A stretch of 64,000 nt of DNA from Dromiciops gliroides (taxonomy: Eukaryota > Chordata > Mammalia > Microbiotheria > Microbiotheriidae). The notes beneath the pieces were generated by a model that was not told the DNA's origin, ran no database searches, and saw only the letters and a list, made by a program, of their open reading frames with translations. Positions 53,877 to 64,000 of the stretch are shown here, piece after piece (positions within the stretch are counted from its first letter, which is position 1; every line of letters begins with the position of its first letter). The stretch covers positions 264,630,441 to 264,694,440 of the forward strand of contig NC_057862.1 in the NCBI RefSeq assembly GCF_019393635.1, written 5' to 3'. The position numbers and the translations under genes are program-made.

Positions 53877-56800
53877 TCACAGTAGGTCAACACTCAATGT
53901 TGATGATACTGTGTACAATGTTCTTCTGGTTCTGCTCATCTCACTCATCATCAGCTCACGTAAGACCCTCCAGGTTTCTCTGAACTCTTCCTGCTCATCA
54001 TTTCTTACAGCACAATAGTATTCCATTGTATTCATATACCACAACTTGTCCAGCCATTCCCCAATTGATGGGCACCCCCTCAACTTCCAATTCCTTGCTA
54101 CCACGTAAAGAGCAGCTATAAATATTTTTGTACATGTGGGTCCCTTTCCCCCTTCCATGATTTCTTTGGGCAAAAGACCTAAAAGTGGGATTGCTGGGTC
54201 AAAGGGTATGCACAGCTTTATCGCCCTTTGGGCATAATTCCAAATTGCTCTCCAGAATGGTTGGATCAGCTCACAGCTCCACCAACAATGCATTAGTGTT
54301 CCAATTTTCCCACAGCCTCTCCAACATTTATTATCTTCCTTTTTTGTCATTTTAGCCAATCTGATAGGTGTCAGGTGGTACCTCAGAGTTGTTTTAATTT
54401 AATTAATCTAATCATTAGAGATTTAGAGCATTTTTTCATATGGGAATAGATAGCTTTGGTTTCTTCATCAGAAAACTGCCTGTTCATATCCTTTGACCAT
54501 TTCTCAATTGGGGAATGACTTGGATTCTTATAAATTTGATTTAATTCCCTATATATTTTAGAGATGAGGCCTTTATCAGAAGCACTGGCCTCAAAAATTG
54601 TTTCCCAGCTTTCTGCCTCCCTTCCAATTTTGGATGCTTTGCTTCTGTTTGTACAAAAATTTTTTAATTTAATATAATCAAAATCATCCATTTTGCATTT
54701 TATAATATACTCTATCTCTTGTTTGGTCAAAAACTGTTTTCCTTTCCAAAGATCTGATAGGTACACTATTCCTTTCTCTCCTAATTTACCTATGGTATCA
54801 CCTCTTATGTCTAAATCATGTATCCATTTTGACCTTATTTTAGTATAAGGTGTAAGATGTTGGTCTATGCCTAATTTCTGCCATACTATCTTCCAGTTTT
54901 CCCAGCAGTTTTTGTCAAATACTGAGTTCCTATTCCAGAAGCTGGAGTCTTTGGGTTTATCAAACACTACATTACTAGTGTCATTTACTACTGCATTTCC
55001 TGAGCCTAGCCTATTCCATTGATCTACCACTCTATTTTTTAGCCAGTACCAGATAGTTTTGATGACTGCCGCTTTATAGTAAAGCTCCAGGTTTGGTACC
55101 GCTAACCCACCTTCCTGTGAATTTTTTTTCATTATTTCCCTGGATATTCTTGATTTTTTGTTTTTCCAGATGAATTTTGTTATTATTTTTTCTAGCTGTA
55201 TAAAATAATTTTTAGGTATCTGATTGGTATGGCACTGAATAAGTAAATTAATTTAGGCAGTATTGTCATTTTTACTATATTAGCTCTGCCTATCCATGAG
55301 CAATTGATATCTTTCCAATTATTTAGATCTGATTTGATTTGTGTGAAGAGTGTTTGGTAGTTGTGTTCATAGAGTTCCTGGGTTTGTCTTGGCAAGTAGA
55401 CTCCCAGGTATTTTATATTACCTACCGTTACTTTAAATGGAATTTCTCTTTCTATCTCTTGCTGCTGGACTTTGTTGGTCATGTATAGAAATGCTGATGA
55501 TTTATGTGGATTTATTTTATATCCTGCTACTTTGCTAAAGTTGTTAATTGTTTCAAGTAATTTTTGACTTGATTCTCGAGGATTCCTTAAGTATACCATC
55601 ATATCATCTGCAAAGAGTGATAGTTTTGTTTCCTCCTTGCCTATTCTAATTCCTTTAATTCCTTTCTCTTCTCTGATTGCTAAGGCTAACATTTCTAGAA
55701 CAATATTAAATAATAGGGGTGATAATGGACATCCCTGTTTCACCCCTGATCTTATTGGGAAGGCCTCTAATTTATCTCCATTGCATATAATACTTGCTGA
55801 TGGCTTTAGGTAGATACTGTTTATTATTCTAAGGAAAGCTCCCCCTATTCCTAAATTCTCTAGTGTTTTTATTAGGAATGGGTGCTGTACTTTGTCAAAA
55901 GCTTTCTCTGCATCTATTGAGATAATCATATGATTTTGGTTGGTTTTCTTATTGATGTGGTTGATTATGTTAACAGTTTTCCTAATGTTGAACCAGCCCT
56001 GCATTCCTGGTATAAATCCCACCTGTATTATCCTGGTGATCACTTGGTGTAATCTCCTTGCTAATATCTTATTTAAGATTTTAGCATCAATATTCATTAG
56101 GGAGATTGGTCTATAATTTTCTTTCTCTGTTTTTGCTTTGCCTGGTTTTGGTATCACCACCATATTTGTGTCATAAAACGAATTTGGTAGAACTCCTTCT
56201 TCCCCTATTTTTCCAAATAATTTGTATAATATTGGAATTAATTGTTCTTTAAATGTTTGGTAAAATTCACCCGTAAACCCATCTGGCCCTGGGGATTTTT
56301 CTTAGGGAGTTCATTAATAGCTTGTTCAATTTCTTTTTCTAATATGGGTTTATTTAAGGATTTTATTTCCTCTTCAGTTAACCTGGGCAGTTTATATTTT
56401 TGTAAATATTCGTCCATTTCATTTAGATTGTCAAATTTATTGGCATACAGTTGGGCAAAATATTTCCTAATTATTGCTTTAATTTCCACTTCATTGGTGG
56501 TAACATCACCCTTTTCATTTTTGATACTGGTAATTTGGTTTTCTTCTTTCTTTTTTTTAATCAAATTAACCAATATTTTATCTATTTTATTGGTTTTTTC
56601 ATAAAACCAGCTCTTAGTTTTATTGATTAATTCTATAGTTTTTTTGCTTTCAATCTTATTGATTTCTCCTTTAATTTTCAGGATCTCTAATTTAGTGTCT
56701 AATTGGGGATTTCTAATTTGTTCTTTTTCTAGCTTTTTAAGTTGCATGCCCAATTCATTAATCTCCTCTTTCTCTTTCTTATTCATGTAAGCATTTAGAG

Positions 56801-57698
56801 CTATAAATTTTCCCCTAAGCACTGCTTTGGCTGCATCCCATAGATTTTGGTATGTTGTCTCACTATTGTCATTCTCTTGGATAAAGTTATTGATTGTTTC
56901 TATGATTTCTTGTTTGGCCCATTCATTCTTTATAATGAAATTATTTAGTTTCCAATTGATTTTCATTCTACTTTTCCCTGGCTCTTTCTTACATGTAATT
57001 TTTATTGCATCATGATCTGAGAAGGATGCATTTACTATTTCTGCCTTTCTACATTTGACTATGATGTTTTTGTGCCCTAATACATGGTCAATTTTTGAAA
57101 ATGTGCCATGTACTGCTGAGAAAACGGTATATTCCTTTCTATCCCCATTCAATTTTCTCCAGACATCTATCATGTCTAACTTTTCTAGTAATCTATTCAC
57201 CTCTTTCACTTCCTTCTTATTTATTTTTTGGCTAGATTTATCTAATTCTGAGAGGGGGAGATTCAGATCCCCCACTAGTATAGTATTACTATCTAATTCC
57301 TCTTGTAACTCATTTAACTTCTCCTCTAAGAACTTGGATGCTATACCACTTGGCGCATACATATTCAATATTGATATTACTTCATTATCTATAGTACCTT
57401 TAAGTAAGATGTAATTTCCTTCCTTATCTCTTTTAATGAGATCTATTTTTGCCTGCACTTTGTCTGAGATAAGGATTGCTACCCCTGCCTTTTTTACTTT
57501 AGCTGAGGCATAATATATTCTACTCCAGCCTTTTACCTTTACTCTGTGTGTATCTCTCTGCTTCAAATGTGTTTCTTGTAAACAGCATATTGTAGGGTTC
57601 TGGTTTTTAATCCACTCTACAATTCGCTTCCGTTTTATAGCAGAGTTCATCCCATTCACATTTACAGTTATTATTACTGACTGTCTATTCCCCTCCAT
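53877..57698 (-). pseudogene. L1 ORF2 (endonuclease-reverse transcriptase), three frame breaks
   Basis: About 1270 codons in four open pieces: 57698-56238, 56163-55192, 55132-54383 and 54359-53877. The endonuclease is at the N-terminus: '[10 protein letters not shown]' (metal-binding Glu), '[15 protein letters not shown]' and 'ASFSDHDAI' (catalytic Asp-His) are visible. RT follows in piece two: 'GFIPGMQGW', '[15 protein letters not shown]' and the '[10 protein letters not shown]' active-site Asp pair. The C-terminal pieces include 'WENWKIVWQKLGIDQHL' and a Cys/His-containing end ('LMHCWWSCELIQPFWRAIW'). Breaks lie near 56290 (a T-run one base shorter than in the copy at 5370), near 55210 (a T-run one base longer than at 17240) and near 54400. 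Two are homopolymer differences. Function: target-primed reverse transcription. This copy should be inactive as read. Confidence 0.93.
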
Positions 57699-58279
57699 TC
57701 TATTTACCCCCTTTGTACTTTTCCCCCCTTCTTTACCCTATTCCTCCTCACCGACGTTTTACTTCTTACCCCTGCCTCCCCTGATCTGCCCTCCCTTTTT
57801 ATCATCCCCCTCTCTTTTCTTTACCCTTTTCTCCCTTGCTTTTGTCCTCCCTTCTATCAGTCCCCCCCTTTCCCTTCCCCTTTTGTTTCCCTAAAGAATG
57901 AGTTAAGCTTCTTTATCCCAATGGACCTATATGTTATTCCCTCTTTGAGTCAAATCTAATGAGAATAGGGTTGAAACCATGTTCCCCCCTCCTTTCTTTC
58001 CCTCTGTTATAATAGGTTTTTTTCCACCTCTTCATATGATATAATTCATCCCATTCCACCTCCCCTTTCCTCTCCTCCCCATAGACTCCCTTTTTATCCC
58101 CTTAATTCTTTTGTATCATCACATCAAAGACAATTTATATTTATACCCTCTATATAAAGTCCTTCTCTCTGCCCAAATACATTTACAGTTCTTAAGAGTT
58201 ATGAGTATTATCTTCCTGTGTAGGGATATAAACAGTTTAACCTAATAGGGTAACTTTTTTTTCCCCTCTGTTTACCTTT

Positions 58280-59425
58280 TTAAACTTCTCTTGAGTCTTG
58301 TATGTTGAGATCAAATTTTCTATTCAGTTCTGGTCTTTTCACCAGGAAAGATTGAAAGTACCCAATGTCATTAAATGTCCATCTTTTCCCCTGAAAGAAA
58401 ATGCACATTTTTGCTGGGTAATAGATTCTCGGCTGCAATCCAATCTCCTTTGCCTTCCGGAATATCATATTCCAAGCCTTGCGGTCCTTTAATGTTGAAG
58501 CTGCCAGGTCCTGAGCAATCCTGACTGTGGCTCCATGATATTTAAATTGCTTCTTTCTGGCTGCTTGGAGTATTTTCTCCTTCACCTGATAATTCTGGAA
58601 TTTGGCTACAATATTCCTTGGAGTTTTCCTTTTGGGATCTCTTTCAGGAGGTGATCGGTGGATTCTTTCAATGATGATTTTATCCTCTGATTCTATGATA
58701 TCAGGGCAGTTCTCCTTAATAATTTCCTGGAATATGGTGTCTAGATTCTTTTTCTGGTCATGGCTTTCAGGCAGTCCAATGATTCTCAAATTGTCTCTCC
58801 TGGATCTGTTTTCCAGATCAGTTGTCTTTCCAATGAGGTATTTCACATTTTCTTCTATTTTTTCATTTTTTTATTCTGCTTGACTGATTCTTGGTGTCTC
58901 ATGGATTCCTTATCTTCCAACTGTCCCACTTTAATTTTTAAAGCATTGTTTTCTTCAGTGAGATTATGCACCTTTTTTTCCATTTGGCTAAGTGAATTTT
59001 TTAAGGTATTGTTTTCTTCAGTGAGATTATGCACCTTTTTTTCCATTTGGCTAAGTGAATTTTTTAAGGTATTGTTTTCTTCAGTGAGATTATGCAGCTT
59101 TTTTTCCATTTGGCCAAATGAATTTTTTAAGGCTTTGTTTTCTTCAGCTTCCTTTTCCAAGCTGCTGATTCTTTTTTCATAGTTTTTTTTGTTTTGCTTT
59201 CATTTCTCTCCCCATTTTTTCTTCTACCTCTTGCAATTGATTTTTAAAATCCTTTTTGAGCTCTTCCAGGAAGGCTTTTTGTTCTTGCGACCAATCCACC
59301 TTCCCTTGTGAGGCTTCAGATGTAGCCAATTTGAGGCTATTGTCCTCATCTGAGTTTGTGTTGGCTTCTTCCCTATTGATACAGAAGCTCTCAATGGAGA
59401 GGGCTCTTTTTTGCTTCTTACTCAT
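58280..59425 (-). pseudogene. L1 ORF1 (RNA chaperone), two frame breaks
   Basis: About 380 codons from ATG at 59425. Pieces: 59425-59177 (N-terminus 'MSKKQKRALSIESF'), 59160-58855 (coiled coil) and 58846-58280 (RRM-like 'RDNLRIIGLPESHDQ' and C-terminal domain 'RIHRSPPERDPKRKTPRNI'). Both breaks fall in A-runs (near 59185 and 58862), as single-base indels. The coiled coil contains three consecutive 21-residue units (58945-59133). Forms a trimeric RNA-binding coat in the L1 RNP. Confidence 0.92.
58945..59133 (-). repeat. Three 63-bp tandem units in the ORF1 coiled coil
   Basis: Each unit codes 21 residues of the pattern (A/T)LKNSxxQMEKKxHNLTEENN, three heptads. Units 2 and 3 are identical at protein level. 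Similar units occur in the diverged L1 at 6030-6190. Confidence 0.92.
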
Positions 59426-60009
59426 TATTGCAGCTTATTTATTTATTCTTTAAGTTGAGGTCTGCTCTGGGGGCACCAGGGTCCCTGTTTTGGGCTTCTT
59501 GTGCAGGTGTATAGGTGCTGTGTGACCGGGCTTTTACTCTGAGGCCTTTATGGTGTGTGGAGATCCCCCACCCTGCACTTCCTGTCTGATTGCGCTCGGC
59601 CAGCCAGGCGCCAGACCCCGGCGTCTGATCCCGCCGTTCGTGGCCCTCTCGGCAGGTGCAGGTAAGTTTTTCCACTGTCCTTGGCCACCAGATTTTTGAA
59701 CTAGGTTCCGGGAGCCTCAGTTGTTCGGCTGTGGCCCGCAGCTCCTGCTGACTTGCCCCGACCCCCTTGGCGCTGGGTTGCTGCCCTGCACTGGGCCTCC
59801 CTTTTGCCCGAGTCAGACCGACCTTTTCCTGAAGTCTTCTAAATTATCTCTGGTTGGAGGACTGTGTCTCTCTGTCTCTTTGCAGGTTCTGTAGTTTCAG
59901 AATCCGTCCAGAGGCTTGATTTAATGTTCGTTTTGAGGGAAAAGAAGGAGAGCTCAGGCAGCTTGCTGCTTCCTCTCTGCCATCTTGGCTCCGCCCCCCA
60001 TACCTTTCT

Positions 60010-60118
60010 GAAATTATCCTGCTTGTCATTTCTTATAGCTCAATTCTGTCACAATTATATACCACAGCTTGACTAGCTTTTCCTCAATTGATGGATATCC
60101 CTTTGACTTCCAGTTTTT
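60010..60118 (-). mobile_element. Older L1 3' region, part 2
   Basis: Continuation of 53286-53400: 'tcctgcttgtcatttcttat', 'tataccacagcttgactagc' and 'tcaattgatggatatccc', antisense. Confidence 0.82.
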
Positions 60119-60520
60119 GGCCACCAATCCAAAACACTGCTTTTCCAACTCACATCATCACTACAATGTTGAAAAACCACACGCTTTTAATTCAGCTTTG
60201 GAAAGACAAAGTTAGCTCTGGGGTCAAGAAGAAAAAGTCAAGTTCCTCTTCCACATGAGTGCCATTCAAATACTTAATGTCTTCTTTTCTTCAGACTCAA
60301 TATTCATACTACTTTCAACCAATCCAAATATGAGTCAAGACCTTGAAGCTTTTCACAATACTGGTCACCACTCTTGATACTCTCCCGCTTCACAATGTCC
60401 CTGCCTAAAATGTAACATCCAAAATTGATAGGATAAAGACTGCAACTCTGACTTCATTAGTATAGGGAACAAGTAAGTGGCAAAACTACCTCTACTCCCA
60501 ATGCCAAGCCAGGATCTTCT
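60119..60520. other. Unassigned sequence
   Basis: No gene or named repeat recognised. Confidence 0.4.
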
Positions 60521-60529
60521 CTGCAAGTT

Positions 60530-60665
60530 GGGGTCTTAGTTTCCTAGAGCACTGAGAAGTTCAGTAATTCATGCCAGGTCATACAGCCAGTATGTGTCAC
60601 AGGCAGTACTTGAACCCAGGTCTTCTTGACTTCAAGACCAACTCTCTGTGCATGGCATCATGCTG
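60530..60665 (-). mobile_element. MIR SINE, antisense
   Basis: 'aggtcatacagccagtatgt', 'acttgaacccaggtcttctt' and 'catgctgcct' follow the complement of the MIR core; more diverged than the short SINEs. Confidence 0.75.
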
Positions 60666-60689
60666 CCTATCTTAGAAACGAATATAACT

Positions 60690-60900
60690 TATTTAAATGC
60701 AATAAGCATTTATTAAGTGCCAAATGTATGCCAGGCACAGGGTTAGGCCTTGAGGATGCAAAGATGAAAACAGTAGAATTCTTTGCCTTCAAGAAGAGTA
60801 CTTTCTACCCAGAGCAGAGGGAACAGCATGTATAAAGATAAGTAATTGCAAAATACATATAAAATAAATTGGGGAAAATCAGTGAAGGTAGTTACACATG
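60690..60900 (+). mobile_element. L2-like 3' end, sense
   Basis: 'taagcatttattaagtgcc', 'tatgccaggcacagggttag' and 'gaggatgcaaagatgaaaac' follow the L2 3' consensus block (tgccaggcactg...ggatacaa). Could be an L2-tailed SINE. Confidence 0.65.
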
Positions 60901-60917
60901 AGCTGAGCATCAAATGG

Positions 60918-63150
60918 AGTAAGGCATTCCATAAGAAATGTGAATTGGTCTTAGGCCATAGAAGCACTCAAAAAGGACTTTTAAGATAAAGTAAGAAAGG
61001 TAGAGGGAAAAGTAACAGAGGTAGAGGAAAAAATGGAAACAGAAATGAGAGTGATGAAGGAGGGCCATGTAAAAAAAGTCAACAGGTTGAAAAGCCAAAT
61101 TGGCCAAATGAAAAAGGAGGTACAAAAGCTCTCTGAAGAAAATGATTTTTTAAAAATTATGATTGAGTAAATAGAAGCAAATGACTTTATGAGAAATCTA
61201 GACACAATAAAGCAAATCCAAATTAATAAAAAAAAATAGAGGACAATGTGAAATATCACCTTGGAAGAAACAGCTGACCTAGAAAATAGATGCAGGAGAG
61301 ATAATTTGAAAATTATTGGACTTCCTGAAAACCATGAACAAAATAAGAGCTTAGACATCAACTTCCAGGAAAATTTCCCTGATATCCTAGAAGCAGTAGG
61401 TAAAAATAGAAATTGAAAGAATTCAATGATGAAAGAATTCAAAGAGATCCCAAAATGAAAACTCTCAGGAATATCATAGCCAAATTCCAGAGCTCCCAGG
61501 TCAAGGACAAAATATTTTAAGCATCCAGAAAAAAACAATTCAAGTACTATGGAGCCACAGTCAGGATAGCTCAAGATCTAGCAACTTCTACACTAAAGGA
61601 TCAGAGGGCATAGAATATGATATTTCAGAGAGCAAAGGAATTGGGATTACAACCAAAAATCACCTACCTAGCAAAACAGGGTATAATCTTTCAGAGGAAA
61701 AAATGGGACTTCAATGAAAAAGAGGATTTTCAGGTATTCATGATGAAAAGACCTGAACTGAATGGAAAATTTGACTTTCAAATACAAGACCCTAGAGAAA
61801 AAGGAATTAAGGAGGATGTTAAAAGGTCCAACTGCTTACATTTTTATATGGGAAGATGATACATCTAACTCATAAGAAATTTCTCAGTATTAGGGCAGAT
61901 GATAGAAATAAATTTAGACAGAGGACATAGGTGGGAATTTATTATGAAGGGATGATAGCCGTAAAGCATTTTTTTTGGTGGGGTGGTCAGAGTTGGATGA
62001 CATTCCTGGGGACGAGCAGTGGGTGGTTGTCTTGTGACTGGGGCTGGATTTGGGCTTGGGTCTTCCTGGGTCCAGGGTGGGTCCTTTGTCCCCATGATGA
62101 CATCTTTAGGGTAAAATTGAGGGGAGAGAGGAATGCATTGGGGGAGGGGTGGAGGGGGAAGGAGAGAGGTAGAATGGGGTGAAATCCCAGATGAAAGAAA
62201 CAGGAAAGGGCTTATGTAGTAGGAGGAGAGATGAGAGAGGAGCAGGGCAGTGGATGAGCCTCACACTCCTTAGAATTGGCTCAAAGACCTTAATCTCATC
62301 AGAGGTGGCTCAAGGAGGGATTAACATACACACTCAGTTGGGTGGAGTAATCTATCTAACCCTGCAGGAAAGTAGAAGAGGAAGGGGATAAGGAGGGAAG
62401 GGTGAAAGAAGGAAGGGCAGAGTGGGGGAGGGGGAAATCAGAAGCAAATCCCTATTGAGGAGGGATAGGGTGAGAGAAGATAGATAATAGAGTAAATATC
62501 ATGGTGAAGGGAATAGGATGGAGGGAAACAGTTAATAATAGTAACTATGAAAAAGAAAAAAGAAAAAAAAATTGTACAAAAAATATTTATGGCAACTCTT
62601 TATGGTGGCTAAGAATTGTAGATCAAGGGAATCAGTTGGGCAATAATTGAAAAAGTTGTGGTATGTGATTGTGGTGGAATATTATTGTGCCGTGGGAAAT
62701 GATGAGCAGGATGATTTCAGAAAAACCTGGAAAGACTTATATAAACTGATGTATAGTGAAGTGAGCAGAACCAAGAGAACATTGAGCACAGTGACAGCAT
62801 TAGTGTTCTATGAGTAATTGTGAATGACTTAACTACACTCAGCAATACAATGATCCAAGACAATCCCAAAGGACTAATGATAAAGCATACTATCCACCTC
62901 CAGAGAAAGAACTGATATTGAATGAACACAGACTGAAGCATGCTACTTTGCATTTTCTTCCTTTTTTTACTTGAGTCTTTTTATATAAAATGACTAATAT
63001 GGTAATGTTTTACATAATTGCACATGTATAACTTTATATCTGATTGCTTACCACCTCAGGGAGGGGGGGAGGGTAAGGAGGGAGGGAATGAGGAAGGAAT
63101 AGAATTTGGACCACAACACTTTAAATAAATAAATCAATAAATAAACATCC
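60918..63150 (+). mobile_element. HAL1-like element (no ORF2), sense, 5'-truncated
   Basis: 60918-61800 is ORF1: it starts within the N-terminal region ('gaattggtctta'), goes through coiled coil and RRM, and ends in the C-terminal domain 'MKRPELNGKFDFQIQDPRE'. Several stops. A spacer (61870-62545) and then directly the L1 3' end (62560-63150) follow, with 'gtgaagtgagcagaacc' and a 'ggagggggggagggtaagga' tract. The spacer-3' end join ('attgtacaaaa.atttat') is the same as at about 19090 in the antisense element. Confidence 0.85.
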
Positions 63151-63414
63151 AGATCAGGAAAAAGGAAGGTTGAGAATAAAGTCTGTGATCTTCTGGAGAT
63201 CTCCAAATTAAAGGAGAAAGAACAAATTGAAATTCAAGTGATGGCTTTACACAGAGATGGTAGATCTTAAAGAGGGAGACCCTGAAACAGACCTCTATTT
63301 CCTTCTTTGCCTTTATACCATGCCCTCATTGGCAAGTTATATACCCAAGGAGTGCCAAAGTGTGCTTCCATGATAAAAAGTCAGACCATTGGAAGAAAAT
63401 ATGCCATAAGCTTT

Positions 63415-63738
63415 CCAGGCCTTTCTGAAATCATCCTGAAATCATTCCATCACCATCATATACCACAGCTTGTTTAGCCATCCCCCAGTTGATGGGCATT
63501 CCCTTGACTTCCTATTCTTAGGCGCTACAAAAAGAGCTGCTATAAATATTTTTGAACAAATAGGTCTTTTTCTCTTTTTTTGAGATGTCTTTGGAATATA
63601 AACCCAGCAGAGAGAGATATTGCTGGGTGTGCACAGTTCCATAGCCCTTTGGGCATAGTTCCAAATTGTTCTCCAGAATGGTTGGATCTTTTCACAACTC
63701 CACCAACAGTGGATTAGCATCCCAGTTTCCCACAGAGA
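63415..63738 (-). mobile_element. L1 ORF2 C-terminal fragment, antisense
   Basis: Minus-strand 'MLIHCWWSCEKIQPFWRTIW' and 'CPSTGGWLNKLWYMMVME' identify the ORF2 end. Both ends are truncated. Confidence 0.85.
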
Positions 63739-64000
63739 GGCAGATCTGGAACCAGTGAAATTAAGAGTAAACCACAAAATGGTAATTGTGTTGGAATCAA
63801 AGGAGACCCCACTGTAACCATCAGTGTTGCAGGTCATATTTAGTTGAATTCTGTCAATTTTCCAAGTACTTGCAAACATGTGGTCCATAATTTGAAAATA
63901 GAGCAGCTCTCCTTTTCAGACCTATCCAAGCTGCAATATGTGATTCCAGATGCTCCCTTTCCCCTCCCCAACCAATTAATTTGAATAAATTCCTTATCTT
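63739..64000. repeat. Unclassified interspersed repeat, related to 4051-4166
   Basis: 63804-63928 shares 'gaccccactgt..ccatcagtgttg' and 'tacttgca..catgtggt' with 4051-4166. It continues to the window edge with 'tgaataaattcc', possibly a polyadenylation signal, so an LTR of an old ERV is possible. Confidence 0.5.

Larger units (their letters stand above)
53413..59997 (-). mobile_element. Near-full-length young L1, antisense, 12-bp TSD
   Basis: About 6.6 kb, flanked by 'ccatacctttct' (53401-53412 and 59998-60009). Minus strand: 5' UTR 59997-59426 ending outward in 'ccatcttggctccgcccccc', ORF1 59425-58280, inter-ORF 58279-57699, ORF2 57698-53877, 3' UTR 53876-53413 with a G-rich tract and A-tail. 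The complete length, clear TSD and low decay mark it as one of the youngest elements here. The 5'-truncated copy at 9011-9633 has the same 3' end. Confidence 0.95.

Noticed and set aside
56242-59453. Plus-strand frames across 56242-57414 and 58298-59453
   Set aside because: Antisense shadows of L1 ORF2 and ORF1.
1-64000. Other Ig elements (D, J, constant exons, further V pseudogenes), tRNA genes or a novel host defence system
   Set aside because: No second YYC-heptamer arrangement, no Ig constant fold and no tRNA-like stem pattern was found by eye. The remaining open frames are retroelement-derived or lack support.

Overview
The window looks like marsupial chromosomal DNA. About twenty copies of a short CORE-type SINE are present, carrying the 'cagctaggtgg' head and 'tgtgaccctgggcaagtcac' core known from marsupials. 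Around them lie L1 elements of the opossum/Australian type, HAL1-like ORF2-less L1 derivatives, a BovB-like RTE fragment and decayed class I endogenous retroviruses (ERVs). The only host protein-coding gene I can support is one immunoglobulin heavy-chain variable segment (IGHV, 13748-14177, + strand). It has a split leader, an octamer promoter, an intact V exon and a recombination signal, so the window is probably part of an IGH variable locus. I cannot name the species; the SINE type leans towards an Australian marsupial, as inference only.

Layout. 1-2.6 kb: 3' part of a gag-bearing ERV that has lost pol and most of env, with its 3' LTR. 4.2-7.3 kb: a related LTR split by a rearranged antisense L1/SINE composite. 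7.8-12.3 kb: a second ERV (RNase H-integrase, env, 3' LTR) interrupted by a 5'-truncated L1 with a clean target-site duplication (TSD). 13.6-14.2 kb: the IGHV gene. 14.35-14.9 kb: a decayed gag-like fragment. 16.6-24.1 kb: an old antisense L1 holding a later ORF2-less HAL1-like element and SINEs. 24.1-24.6 kb: RTE endonuclease remnant. 25-27.8 kb: L1 and SINE fragments. 29.2-34.3 kb: an old sense L1 carrying a SINE pair and a U6 snRNA-SINE chimera. 35-39.1 kb: L1 5' half, a 229-bp unclassified insertion, a 411-bp solo LTR and an inverted L1 fragment. 39-43.7 kb: mostly unassigned sequence with SINEs and a 423-bp LTR. 43.7-46.5 kb: a third ERV broken up by LTR insertions. 46.5-51.2 kb: largely unassigned sequence. 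51.3-53.3 kb: L1 fragments and an unclassified repeat. 53.4-60.0 kb: an almost full-length, comparatively young antisense L1 with a 12-bp TSD, inserted into an older L1. 60.5-63.7 kb: MIR, L2-like sequence and a second HAL1-like element.

There is no operon-like cooperation here. The IGHV segment would act with D, J and constant genes outside the window through RAG recombination; the rest is retroelement strata. The most informative observations are the U6-SINE chimera inside one TSD, two ORF2-less L1 derivatives sharing one deletion junction, in-frame 63-bp repeats lengthening the L1 ORF1 coiled coil, a YY1-like site at L1 5' ends, and several repeats I could not classify. Repeat names are from recognition by eye; no database was searched.
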